From the NCBI GenBank assembly GCA_900319695.1, contig ONPN01000013.1:50314-114313 (forward strand): a stretch of DNA of 64,000 nt, written 5' to 3'. Below the pieces are notes generated by a model. The model was not told the DNA's origin and searched no databases. It worked only from the letters and a program-made list of their open reading frames with translations. This stretch comes from an uncultured Eubacteriales bacterium. Lineage in GTDB: Bacteria > Bacillota > Clostridia > Oscillospirales > Oscillospiraceae. This document shows, one piece after another, positions 1 through 9,397 of this stretch (its first letter is position 1; each line of letters begins with the position of its first letter). The position numbers and the translations under genes are program-made.

Positions 1-584
1 AGGCGCTGCGCCTGGCCCAGCCCCAGCAGCTCATGGCCCAGGACCGCGCCATCATCGACGAGGCCTACGCCGGGGACATCATCGGCGTGTTTGACCCCGG
101 CGTCTTCTCCATCGGGGACACCATCTGCGAGAAGGGCATGAACGTCCGCTTCGAGGGCATCCCCACCTTCGCGCCCGAGCATTTCGCGGGCGTGGAGCGC
201 ATCGACACCATGAAGCGCAAGCAGTTTGAAAAGGGCATCACCCAGATCGCCCAGGAGGGCGCGATCCAGATCTTCCACGAGCCGTACACCGGCGTGGAGG
301 AGGTCATCGTCGGCGTCGTGGGCGTACTGCAGTTCGAGGTGCTGGAATACCGCCTTCGCACCGAGTACGGCGTGGAGATCAGAAGACGGCCCATGCCCTA
401 TGAGCTTGTCCGCTGGGTCGAAAACGAGGACATCCGCATCGGCGACCTCAACCTCACCAGCGATACCAAGTGGGTGCAGGACTTCAAGGGGAATAACCTC
501 CTGCTCTTTACCTCCGACTGGTGCGTCAACTGGGCCCTGCAAAAGAACGAGGGTTTGAGATTAAGAGAGTTTAACAGAGACTAA
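1..584 (+). CDS. prfC: Peptide chain release factor 3 (RF3), C-terminal part, cut by window edge
   Basis: The reading frame is open from base 3 without a start, so the gene begins upstream of the window. About 193 C-terminal residues are visible, compared with roughly 530 in complete RF3. The segment begins LAQPQQLMAQDR and continues with EAYAGDIIGVFDPG and IGDTI, which are typical of the region after the GTPase domain in RF3. The later stretch GVLQFEVLEYRL also matches the RF3 C-terminal domain rather than EF-G. RF3 is a GTPase that removes RF1 or RF2 from the ribosome after termination. The gene ends 12 bases before the start of the folate cyclohydrolase gene, so the two are probably co-transcribed. 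Confidence 0.9.
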   Translation, partial: ALRLAQPQQLMAQDRAIIDEAYAGDIIGVFDPGVFSIGDTICEKGMNVRFEGIPTFAPEHFAGVERIDTMKRKQFEKGITQIAQEGAIQIFHEPYTGVEEVIVGVVGVLQFEVLEYRLRTEYGVEIRRRPMPYELVRWVENEDIRIGDLNLTSDTKWVQDFKGNNLLLFTSDWCVNWALQKNEGLRLREFNRD

Positions 585-596
585 GAGGGATTGACC

Positions 597-1208
597 ATGG
601 CCGAGGGAATCAAGATCGAAATCTTCAAGCAGAAAAACGCGGACGAGCTGACAAAGGCCCTCTCCGAACCCGACTCCCGCATGGAGACCGGCGGGGCCGC
701 CGCCGTGACCGCCGCGCTGGCCGCGTCCCTGCTGGAGCGCGCCGCCGCGATCACAAAGAAGACGGCGGGGGAGAATGAGCGCGTCGACTACATGCTGCGC
801 AACGCGGAGATCCTGCGCGGCTATATGGTCCACCTCATCGACGAGGATGTGAAGAGCCGCCACCCCCTGCGCCGCGCCCTGAAAGAGGGCGGGGAGCAGG
901 AGATCGAGGCCGCGCGCCAGCCCGCCGTCGCCATCCCGGCGGAGGTCATCAACATGATGGGCCAGATGCTGGAACTGGCCAAAGAGCTGTGCGCGCTCTG
1001 CCCGAAGGACGCGGTGCACTGGTTGGGTGAGTGCGCGGAGCTTGCCATGGCGGCGATCCGCAGCTCCCGCCTCTATATCCTGGACATGTCCGACAAGTGC
1101 AGCGACGAGACCTACCGCTTCGTCGTCCGCCGCGAGAACGAGATCACGCTGAGCTCCTGCGAGACCTGCGCGGAAGAAATCCTCAAAGCGGCGGAGAACG
1201 CGGTGTAA
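597..1208 (+). CDS. Cyclodeaminase/cyclohydrolase family protein (FchA-like)
   Basis: The 203-residue product is a stand-alone FTCD C-terminal-like protein. The signature is the N-terminal SRMETGGAAAVTAALAASL stretch, the glycine/alanine-rich turn of the formiminotetrahydrofolate cyclodeaminase fold, followed by an all-helical chain. Free-standing members act on one-carbon folates, either as methenyl-THF cyclohydrolase or formimino-THF cyclodeaminase; the sequence does not decide which. A TTG lies six bases upstream in frame, but the ATG at 597 is preferred because GAGGGA at 585-590 sits six bases before it. No histidine-degradation genes are nearby, so a general one-carbon role is the more likely reading. 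Confidence 0.8.
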   Translation: MAEGIKIEIFKQKNADELTKALSEPDSRMETGGAAAVTAALAASLLERAAAITKKTAGENERVDYMLRNAEILRGYMVHLIDEDVKSRHPLRRALKEGGEQEIEAARQPAVAIPAEVINMMGQMLELAKELCALCPKDAVHWLGECAELAMAAIRSSRLYILDMSDKCSDETYRFVVRRENEITLSSCETCAEEILKAAENAV

Positions 1209-1235
1209 ATTATAAAAAATGGGGAGGCGCGTACC

Positions 1236-1946
1236 ATGGAAGAGAACATCGCCAAGCTCAAACAGTGGATCGCGGACAGCGACAACATCGTCTTCTTCGG
1301 CGGGGCCGGGGTCAGCACGGAGAGCGGGATCCCCGACTTCCGCAGCGTGGACGGCCTGTACAACCAGAAGTGGAAGTACCCGCCCGAGACCATCCTGAGC
1401 CATACCTTTTTCGAGCGCTTTCCCGAGGAGTATTACCGCTTCCACCGGGAAAAGCTGGTCATCGACGGGGTGAAGCCCAACCGCTGCCATCTGCGCCTGG
1501 CCGAGCTCGAGAAGGAGGGCAAGCTGAAAGCCGTTGTCACCCAGAACATCGACGGGCTGCACCAGGCGGCGGGGAGCAAGAACGTGCTCGAGCTGCACGG
1601 CAGCATCCTGCGGGCCTACTGCTCGCGCTGCCGCAAGCCGTATGACGCCGATCTGATGAACCACGGCACGGGCGTGCCGCGCTGCTCCTGCGGCGGGGTC
1701 ATCCGCCCGGACATCGTGCTCTATGAGGAGCCGCTGGACGACGACGTGATCATGCGCGCCATCCACTATATCCGCCAGGCCGACGTGCTGATCGTGGGCG
1801 GAACCTCGCTCAAGGTCTACCCGGCGGCCGGCCTCATCAACTATTACCGGGGGAATAAGCTGGTGCTCATCACGCGCAGCAGCACCCCCACGGAAGCCGA
1901 CCTCACCATCCACGGCCGGATCGGCGAGGTCTTCGCGCAGGTATAA
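1236..1946 (+). CDS. cobB: NAD-dependent protein deacylase, Sir2 family
   Basis: A 236-residue sirtuin. The NAD-binding motif [15 protein letters not shown] lies at residues 23-37, TQNIDGLHQ at 102-110, and the catalytic histidine at 121 in ELHGS. Four zinc-ligand cysteines are present at 129, 132, 150 and 152, and GGTSLKVYP gives the second half of the Rossmann fold. Length is normal for the bacterial class. It removes acetyl or other acyl groups from protein lysines, consuming NAD. The ribosome binding site GGGGAGG lies 8-14 bases before the ATG. It lies 27 bases after the cyclohydrolase gene and 22 bases before tmk, suggesting one transcript. Confidence 0.93.
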   Translation: MEENIAKLKQWIADSDNIVFFGGAGVSTESGIPDFRSVDGLYNQKWKYPPETILSHTFFERFPEEYYRFHREKLVIDGVKPNRCHLRLAELEKEGKLKAVVTQNIDGLHQAAGSKNVLELHGSILRAYCSRCRKPYDADLMNHGTGVPRCSCGGVIRPDIVLYEEPLDDDVIMRAIHYIRQADVLIVGGTSLKVYPAAGLINYYRGNKLVLITRSSTPTEADLTIHGRIGEVFAQV

Positions 1947-1968
1947 TAAAAGAAAAGGATTCAAACCA

Positions 1969-2646
1969 ATGACCAGGGGAAAGCTCATTGTCCTCGAGGG
2001 CATAGACGGCAGCGGCAAGTCCGCCCAGTACCGCCTGCTCTGCGACAGAATGGAACAGGACAAAATTGCGTATAATCACATCGTATTTCCGCGCTATGAC
2101 AAGGACAGCAGCGCGCTCATCCGCCTCTATCTCGGCGGGGCCTTCGGAAAAAAACCGGGGGACGTGAACGCCTACGCCGCTTCGACCTTCTACGCGGTGG
2201 ACCGCTTCGCCTCCTACCGGGACGACTGGGGGAAGGTCTATGAAAACGGCGGCCTCATTATCTCCGACCGCTACACCACCTCCAACGCCGTCCACCAGGG
2301 CTGCAAGCTCGAGGATTCCGAGCTGCCCGCGTTTTTCAGCTGGCTTGCCGATCTGGAGTACGGCAAGATGGGCCTGCCGCAGCCGGATCTTGTGATCTAC
2401 CTCGACGTGGATCTGGAGACCTCCCGCCGCCGCATGCGTGAGCGCGAGGCCCTCACCCACACCAGCGCCGACATCCACGAGCAGGACAGCGCCTACCTCG
2501 CCCGCTGCCTCCGCACGGCAAGCATGGCCTGCGAGCACTACGGCTGGACGCGCATCGCCTTCGAGAAGGACGGCCGGGAGCGCGGCCTTGAGGAGAAAAA
2601 CGACGAGATCTACGACCTGATCCTGAGAACCATCGGAAACAAATAG
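1969..2646 (+). CDS. tmk: dTMP kinase (thymidylate kinase family)
   Basis: A 225-residue P-loop nucleoside monophosphate kinase. The P-loop is GIDGSGKS near residue 10, and the substrate-binding DRYTTSNAVHQG lies around residues 97-108. The conserved VIYLDVDLETSRRRMRER follows in the region leading to the LID. It phosphorylates dTMP to dTDP for DNA synthesis in the cytoplasm. The protein is slightly longer than the classical enzyme and belongs to a clostridial subgroup, so activity on related nucleotides cannot be excluded. A weak ribosome binding site (AAAAGGA) lies before the ATG. It is the last gene of the prfC-to-tmk run and faces the minus-strand small gene downstream. Confidence 0.85.
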   Translation: MTRGKLIVLEGIDGSGKSAQYRLLCDRMEQDKIAYNHIVFPRYDKDSSALIRLYLGGAFGKKPGDVNAYAASTFYAVDRFASYRDDWGKVYENGGLIISDRYTTSNAVHQGCKLEDSELPAFFSWLADLEYGKMGLPQPDLVIYLDVDLETSRRRMREREALTHTSADIHEQDSAYLARCLRTASMACEHYGWTRIAFEKDGRERGLEEKNDEIYDLILRTIGNK

Positions 2647-2668
2647 GCATTTTCGCCGTCAGAATATG

Positions 2669-2697
2669 TAAAAGAGGCCCCGTTTGGGGCCCCTCTC
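2669..2697 (-). terminator. Probable hairpin terminator between convergent genes
   Basis: GAGGCCCC, a GTTT loop and GGGGCCCCTC form a GC-rich hairpin with a two-base bulge. On the minus strand it is followed by a T run (CTTTT), which suits termination of the small cysteine-rich gene; it may also stop tmk transcripts from the other side. Confidence 0.5.
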
Positions 2698-2702
2698 ATG
2701 GC

Positions 2703-2861
2703 TCAGTTGCAGCCGCAGCCGCAGTTGTTGCCGCAGCCGCAGTCGTTGCAGCCGCAGTTGTTGTTGCAGCCGCAGCCATAGCCGTTGCCGCAGCCGAAGA
2801 GAATGATGATCAGGATGATGAGCCAGAGCGAATTGTTGCCGTTGCAGGAATTGCAGAACAT
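2703..2861 (-). CDS. Small Cys/Gly/Asn-rich membrane-anchored protein, unknown function
   Basis: A 52-residue protein starting MFCNSCNGNNS. It has a single short hydrophobic segment (LWLIILIIILF) followed by a tail made almost only of Gly, Cys and Asn (repeats like CGCN and NNCGCND). The start is fixed by an AGAAAGGA ribosome binding site about eight bases upstream; a longer in-frame ORF to base 2960 has no such site. Similar short Cys/Gly-rich peptides occur in spore-forming clostridia, where some are proposed spore or envelope proteins, but no function can be assigned here. The C-terminal repeats are encoded by near-tandem GCAGTTGTTGCCGCA-type units, so length variation between strains is likely. 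Confidence 0.65.
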   Translation of the reverse strand: MFCNSCNGNNSLWLIILIIILFGCGNGYGCGCNNNCGCNDCGCGNNCGCGCN

Positions 2862-3032
2862 AGTATTGTCCTTTCTCCGCACTTGAGCTGGCGCGTCCCG
2901 ATCCGCCGTGCGGCGGCGGAGCGGGGAGTGTCTGCGCGCGCCGTTTTCCGCGGCGCTCATGCCATACTATGTGCGCTGCCGCCTTTGTGCTACCGCGCCC
3001 GATTTTCCCGTTCCTCACTGAAGGAGTAAAAC

Positions 3033-4361
3033 ATGCCCGACGAACTTGACAAAATCAACGAAATCTTCCGCATCCATGACGAGCGGTCCCAGCGCGCCGA
3101 GCCGTCCGAGAAGCAGACGGATAAAACCGACGGCAAGCGCACGCCGCTGACCGCTATGGACAAGCTGCTGATCGACTCCACCGGCAGGGAGACGCGCAAC
3201 TACACCGGCGACGCGGAGTCCGAGCGGGACTACCGCCCCGTGCGGCAGAGCCATGAGTACCACTCCGGCTGCCTCGGGGGGCTGATGTATTTTACGTTCA
3301 TCGTCTGCGTCAGCATCGTGCTGGCCTGTCTGGCCTGGATGGCGGCGAGCGATATGCTGGCCCTCAACAAGGAGAACTTTACCGCCGTGGTCACGCTGCC
3401 GAGCAGCATCTTCCAGTCCGAGACCGTGGACCGCTTCGACGAAAACGGCAAAAAGATCGGCACCAAGCGCGTCACCCACGCCGATATGGACTATGTGGCG
3501 GACGTGCTGAGGGACGCGGGACTCATTGAATACAAGTGGCTCTTTACCACGTTCTGCAAGATCTCGACGGCGGATCAGAAGGTGAGCCCCGGCGAGTATG
3601 AATTAAAGTCCAGCTTCGACTACCGCGCGCTCATCCAGAACATGCGCGCCGGTTCCTCCTCCACCATCACGGTCACGGTCACGATCCCCGAGGGCTTCAA
3701 GATGCACCAGATCTTCATGCGCCTTGAGGAAAACGGGGTCAGCAGCTACAACGACCTCATGGAGGACGCGGGGAACACCGAGTATAACTACGACTTCCTC
3801 GCCGAGAGCGAGGGCGAGGGCGCGTATCGGCTCGAAGGCTTCCTCTTCCCGGACACCTATGAGTTTTATGTCGGGATGCAGGGCTCGAGCGCGATCAACA
3901 AGCTGCTGGACAACTACCGCCGCCGCGTCACCGACGAGATGGCCGCCCGCGCCGAGGAACTCGGTCTGACCATGTACGATGTGCTCAAGGTCGCCTCCCT
4001 CATCGAGAAGGAGGCCGGCAGCGACGACGAGCGCGCGCTGATCGCCTCGGTCATCTACAACCGCCTCAACGCCGGGATCGTGCTCGGCATCGACGCCTCG
4101 GTACTCTACCCGTATGACGAGCATGAGGGCGCGCCGACTGCCCAGATGCTCGAAAAGGACGACCCGTACAACACGCGCGTGCGCGCGGGCCTGCCGCCCA
4201 CACCGATCTGCAGTCCGGGCCTCGCCTCCATCCAGGCGGCGCTGTACCCGGAGACCACGAACTACTACTTCTACGCCCTCGACGCGAACGCCGGGGTGCA
4301 CCGATTCTTTACCAACGATACGGAGTTTAACAACTTTGTCGCTTCTCAAAATTATTCGTAA
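3033..4361 (+). CDS. mltG: Endolytic transglycosylase MltG (YceG family)
   Basis: A 442-residue protein with about 85 charged cytoplasmic residues, one membrane helix (residues about 86-105, LMYFTFIVCVSIVLACLAW) and an extracellular YceG domain. Family hallmarks are VASLIEKEAG with the catalytic glutamate, SVIYNRLN, YNTRVRAGLPPTPI and CSPGLASIQAALYP. MltG cuts nascent peptidoglycan strands at the outer face of the membrane and sets their length. The start has GAAGGAG eight bases upstream. The 3' end overlaps the U32 peptidase gene, matching the order in many Firmicutes, where mltG (yrrL) is followed by O-methyltransferase and U32 genes; the methyltransferase is absent here. Confidence 0.94.
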   Translation: MPDELDKINEIFRIHDERSQRAEPSEKQTDKTDGKRTPLTAMDKLLIDSTGRETRNYTGDAESERDYRPVRQSHEYHSGCLGGLMYFTFIVCVSIVLACLAWMAASDMLALNKENFTAVVTLPSSIFQSETVDRFDENGKKIGTKRVTHADMDYVADVLRDAGLIEYKWLFTTFCKISTADQKVSPGEYELKSSFDYRALIQNMRAGSSSTITVTVTIPEGFKMHQIFMRLEENGVSSYNDLMEDAGNTEYNYDFLAESEGEGAYRLEGFLFPDTYEFYVGMQGSSAINKLLDNYRRRVTDEMAARAEELGLTMYDVLKVASLIEKEAGSDDERALIASVIYNRLNAGIVLGIDASVLYPYDEHEGAPTAQMLEKDDPYNTRVRAGLPPTPICSPGLASIQAALYPETTNYYFYALDANAGVHRFFTNDTEFNNFVASQNYS

Positions 4362-5559
4362 CGATTTGGAGCTGCTCGCCCCCGCGGGGGACCGGGAGCG
4401 GCTGGAGATGGCGCTGACCTACGGAGCGGACGCCGTCTACCTGGCGGGCAAGGAATTTGGCCTCCGGGCCGCCGCCGGAAATTTTGACAACGATGAGCTC
4501 TCAGGCGCCATTGAGCTTGCCCACGGGATGGGGAGGAAGGTCTATGTGACCTGCAACACCCTCCCGCGGGAGGACGAGCTGCGCAGGCTCCCAGACTACC
4601 TCGCCTTTTTAGGCGAGGCCGGACCGGACGCGCTCATCATCGCGGATCTCGGTGTGCTGGCGCTGGCGAAGCGCTTCGCCCCGAAGCTGAGACTGCACGT
4701 CAGCACCCAGCTCGGCGTGGTCAACAGCGCCACGGCGAACGTGCTCTATGCCCTGGGCGCGGACACCGTGGTCCTGGCGCGCGAGCTGCCCATCGAGCAG
4801 ATCCGGCAGATCCGCGCGAACACCCCTTCGGAGCTGCGCCTTGAGGCCTTCGTCCACGGGGCCATGTGCGTGAGCTTTTCGGGCCGCTGCCTGCTGTCCA
4901 ACTACATGACCGGGCGCGACGGCAACCGGGGCGAGTGCGCCCAGCCCTGCCGCTGGAAATACAGCCTCATGGAGGAAAAGCGGCCGGGACAGTACTTTGA
5001 CGTCTTTGAGGACGACGGGGGCAGCTACATCTTAAATTCCAACGACATGCGCATGATCGAACATCTGCGCGATCTCATGGAGGCGGGCGTCACCAGCTTC
5101 AAGATCGAGGGACGCATGAAGTCCGCCTACTACGCCGCCGTCGTGACCAACGCCTACCGCCACGCCCTTGACGCCGTGGCCGCGGGGGACGAGGTGCCGG
5201 AGGTCTGGGTGCGCGAGACGGAGATGGTCAGCCACCGGCCCTACTGCACGGGCTTCTACCTCGGAGGCGAGCCGGGCCAGCACCCGGCAGGAACATACGA
5301 GAGCGGAGCGGACGTCGTCGCCGTGGTGGAAAGCTGCGATGAAAACGGAAGCGCGGTCCTGACCCAGCGCAACAGGTTCAGAGCGGGCGAGGAGCTGGAG
5401 CTGCTGACCCCGGAGCGCGAACCCCTGCGCTTTACCGTCGGGGCGCTCTTTGACGCGGAAGGGGAGAGCATCCCCGACGCGCGCCATCCGATGATGCAGG
5501 TGCATACCGCGCTGCCGGTCAACGCCCCGCGGCTGTCGATCCTGCGGCGGAGAAGATAA
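4336..5559 (+). CDS. U32 family peptidase / tRNA hydroxylation-type protein
   Basis: About 407 residues. The N-terminus reads DLELLAPAGDRERL and YGADAVYLAGKEFGLRA, standard for U32 proteins. The family signature appears as SFKIEGRMKSAYY with the invariant Glu-Gly-Arg-Met, and CAQPCRW supplies conserved cysteines. Members were first described as collagenase-like peptidases, but relatives of this type (TrhP/YrrO) act in hydroxylation of uridine 34 in tRNA. The start is uncertain: TTG at 4336 has GGAG ten bases upstream and gives a 26-base overlap with mltG; TTG at 4366 has no visible ribosome binding site. An ATG further upstream at 4114 lies inside mltG and gives a non-family N-terminus. Confidence 0.85.
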   Translation: MSLLKIIRNDLELLAPAGDRERLEMALTYGADAVYLAGKEFGLRAAAGNFDNDELSGAIELAHGMGRKVYVTCNTLPREDELRRLPDYLAFLGEAGPDALIIADLGVLALAKRFAPKLRLHVSTQLGVVNSATANVLYALGADTVVLARELPIEQIRQIRANTPSELRLEAFVHGAMCVSFSGRCLLSNYMTGRDGNRGECAQPCRWKYSLMEEKRPGQYFDVFEDDGGSYILNSNDMRMIEHLRDLMEAGVTSFKIEGRMKSAYYAAVVTNAYRHALDAVAAGDEVPEVWVRETEMVSHRPYCTGFYLGGEPGQHPAGTYESGADVVAVVESCDENGSAVLTQRNRFRAGEELELLTPEREPLRFTVGALFDAEGESIPDARHPMMQVHTALPVNAPRLSILRRRR

Positions 5560-5589
5560 GGCTCCTCGCCTGACACCTCATAATGCCGG

Positions 5590-5636
5590 AAAAAGGCAGC
5601 GGAACCACAGCACATACACTGTGATCCCGCTGCCTT
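5590..5636 (-). terminator. Bidirectional-looking hairpin terminator
   Basis: GGCAGCGG at 5595 pairs with CCGCTGCC at 5628, with an inner CACAG/CTGTG pair, giving a long hairpin. On the minus strand it is followed by five T residues, so it should terminate the double-glycine peptide gene; it probably also ends the mltG-U32 transcript. Confidence 0.65.
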
Positions 5637-5656
5637 GCCGTATGACAGTATGCAGC

Positions 5657-5863
5657 TCACCAGCCGCCGGTTGCGCCGCCGTCGCGCGGCTTTTCGGAGG
5701 AAGTAGTATCTGCGGGGATCCCCTCGCCCAAACTGATGGGCGATTTGCTCATGGCAGGATTTTGTTTGCCGGGCTTTTTGAGTTTCGACGCCATGGAACT
5801 CCCGCCGGAAACCGCTTCTTCTTCATTTTCGCTCAGTGCTTTCACGTTTTCATGCTTATTCAT
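5657..5863 (-). CDS. Orphan peptide with double-glycine leader (bacteriocin/pheromone-type precursor)
   Basis: A 68-residue peptide. Its first 21 residues, MNKHENVKALSENEEEAVSGG, split as MNKHENVKA then LSENEEEAVSGG, fit the double-glycine leader pattern (LSxxELxxIxGG) cut by C39-peptidase transporters. The predicted 47-residue core is hydrophilic, rich in Lys, Ser, Pro and Gly, has no cysteine, and ends GGATGGW. The start is supported by AAAGGAG nine bases upstream, and a terminator follows. An extended minus-strand -10 (TGCTATACT, near 5900-5908) could drive it. No modification enzyme, immunity gene or transporter is next to it, so it is an orphan precursor whose exporter must be elsewhere. 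Function (bacteriocin, signal or other) is inference. Confidence 0.6.
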   Translation of the reverse strand: MNKHENVKALSENEEEAVSGGSSMASKLKKPGKQNPAMSKSPISLGEGIPADTTSSEKPRDGGATGGW

Positions 5864-6040
5864 GGTTTGTTTCTCCTTTGTTTTTCATTTGATGGCGCAA
5901 GTATAGCACAGGGTTTATCACAGAAGCATCACACGTTTATGGACATCGTGAGTCGGGTCCATGCTCTTATTTCTAATTTTACCAAAAAATGGCTGACCCG
6001 TCAAGCGTACAGGAATAGCGCTGAAAATTGGGATCTGTTC

Positions 6041-6068
6041 TTGACAAATCGCGGATTTCTGGTACAAT
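6041..6068 (+). promoter_or_regulatory. Sigma-A promoter for the alaS T-box transcript
   Basis: A perfect -35 TTGACA (6041-6046) and a near-perfect -10 TACAAT (6063-6068) are separated by 16 bases. Transcription should begin near 6075, at the 5' edge of the T-box leader. Confidence 0.85.
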
Positions 6069-6074
6069 GCCGTT

Positions 6075-6308
6075 TGTCAATTGAAATTGCGACTGGCTGA
6101 GACGGAAAGAGTCGGCGCAGGACACTCCAGAGAGGGGCCGTATGCTGAAAGGCCCTGTGTCCGAGACCGGCAGCCACTCCTGAGCTATCCCGGGACGACC
6201 GGGGCGTCTGCCCGCGATAAGGGCGCTTGAGATGCGGCGTTTGCTGTAATCAGGGTGGTACCGCGAAGTACATTCAGCTTCGCCCCTGCACAGGGGCGGA
6301 GTTTTTTT
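6075..6308 (+). promoter_or_regulatory. T-box riboswitch controlling alaS
   Basis: The T-box core AGGGTGGTACCGCG lies at 6252-6265. Within it, TGGT can pair with a tRNA 3' end ACCA, as expected for tRNA-Ala with discriminator A. It is followed by an intrinsic terminator: CGCCCCTG and CAGGGGCG (6281-6298) with seven T (6302-6308). Stem I can be drawn with TGGCTG (6094-6099) pairing CAGCCA (6171-6176) and GGACAC (6120-6125) pairing GTGTCC (6157-6162). I could not fix the specifier codon with certainty; GCA or GCC near 6170-6175 are candidates. Uncharged tRNA-Ala would stabilise the antiterminator and switch alaS on. Confidence 0.93.
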
Positions 6309-6351
6309 GTTTTCGATTGAAATTGTTAGTTCTTTATTTGGAGGATACAGT

Positions 6352-8988
<2,637 letters not shown>

Positions 8989-9003
8989 CGGGAGGACTAT
9001 AAA

Positions 9004-9345
9004 ATGGAAGATTGCCTGTTCTGCAAAATCATCGCCGGGGACATCCCCAGCACCAAGGTGTACGAGGACGACTACGTCTGCGCCTTCCGCGACATCAACC
9101 CCCAGGCTCCGGTGCATGTGCTGGTCGTGCCGAAAAAGCACATCTGCTGTACCCGCAAAATCGACGAGAGCAATTCCGTCTATGTCGCCAAGTGCTTTGA
9201 GGCCATTGCCAAGATCGCGAAGGCCGAGGGGCTGGATAACGGCTACCGCGTCATCAACAACTGCGGCGAGGACGGCGGCCAGACCGTCATGCACCTGCAC
9301 TTCCACCTGCTCGGCGGCGTCAAGCTCGGCGAGAAGATGATCTGA
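9004..9345 (+). CDS. hinT: HIT family nucleoside-phosphoramidase (HinT)
   Basis: A 113-residue histidine-triad protein. It opens CLFCKIIAGDIPSTKVYEDD and ends with the catalytic triad HLHFHLLGG, which are the two most conserved parts of the HinT branch. It hydrolyses purine nucleoside phosphoramidates and, in several bacteria, adenylates carried by aminoacyl-tRNA synthetases. The position just after alaS is therefore suggestive, although the link is inference. GGGAGGA lies eight bases before the ATG. A strong intrinsic terminator ends the alaS-hinT unit. Confidence 0.95.
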   Translation: MEDCLFCKIIAGDIPSTKVYEDDYVCAFRDINPQAPVHVLVVPKKHICCTRKIDESNSVYVAKCFEAIAKIAKAEGLDNGYRVINNCGEDGGQTVMHLHFHLLGGVKLGEKMI

Positions 9346-9357
9346 TTATCGAATACG

Positions 9358-9386
9358 GCGGGGCCGGATACCGGCCCCGCTTTTTT
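9358..9386 (+). terminator. Intrinsic terminator after hinT
   Basis: GCGGGGCCGG (9358-9367), a three-base loop and CCGGCCCCGC (9371-9380) form a perfect ten-pair stem followed by TTTTTT (9381-9386). Confidence 0.95.
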
Positions 9387-9397
9387 GGAGGCAGCCT

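Noticed and set aside
591-596. TTG start two codons before the cyclohydrolase ATG
   Set aside because: The GAGGGA ribosome binding site would directly touch the TTG; spacing fits the ATG at 597.
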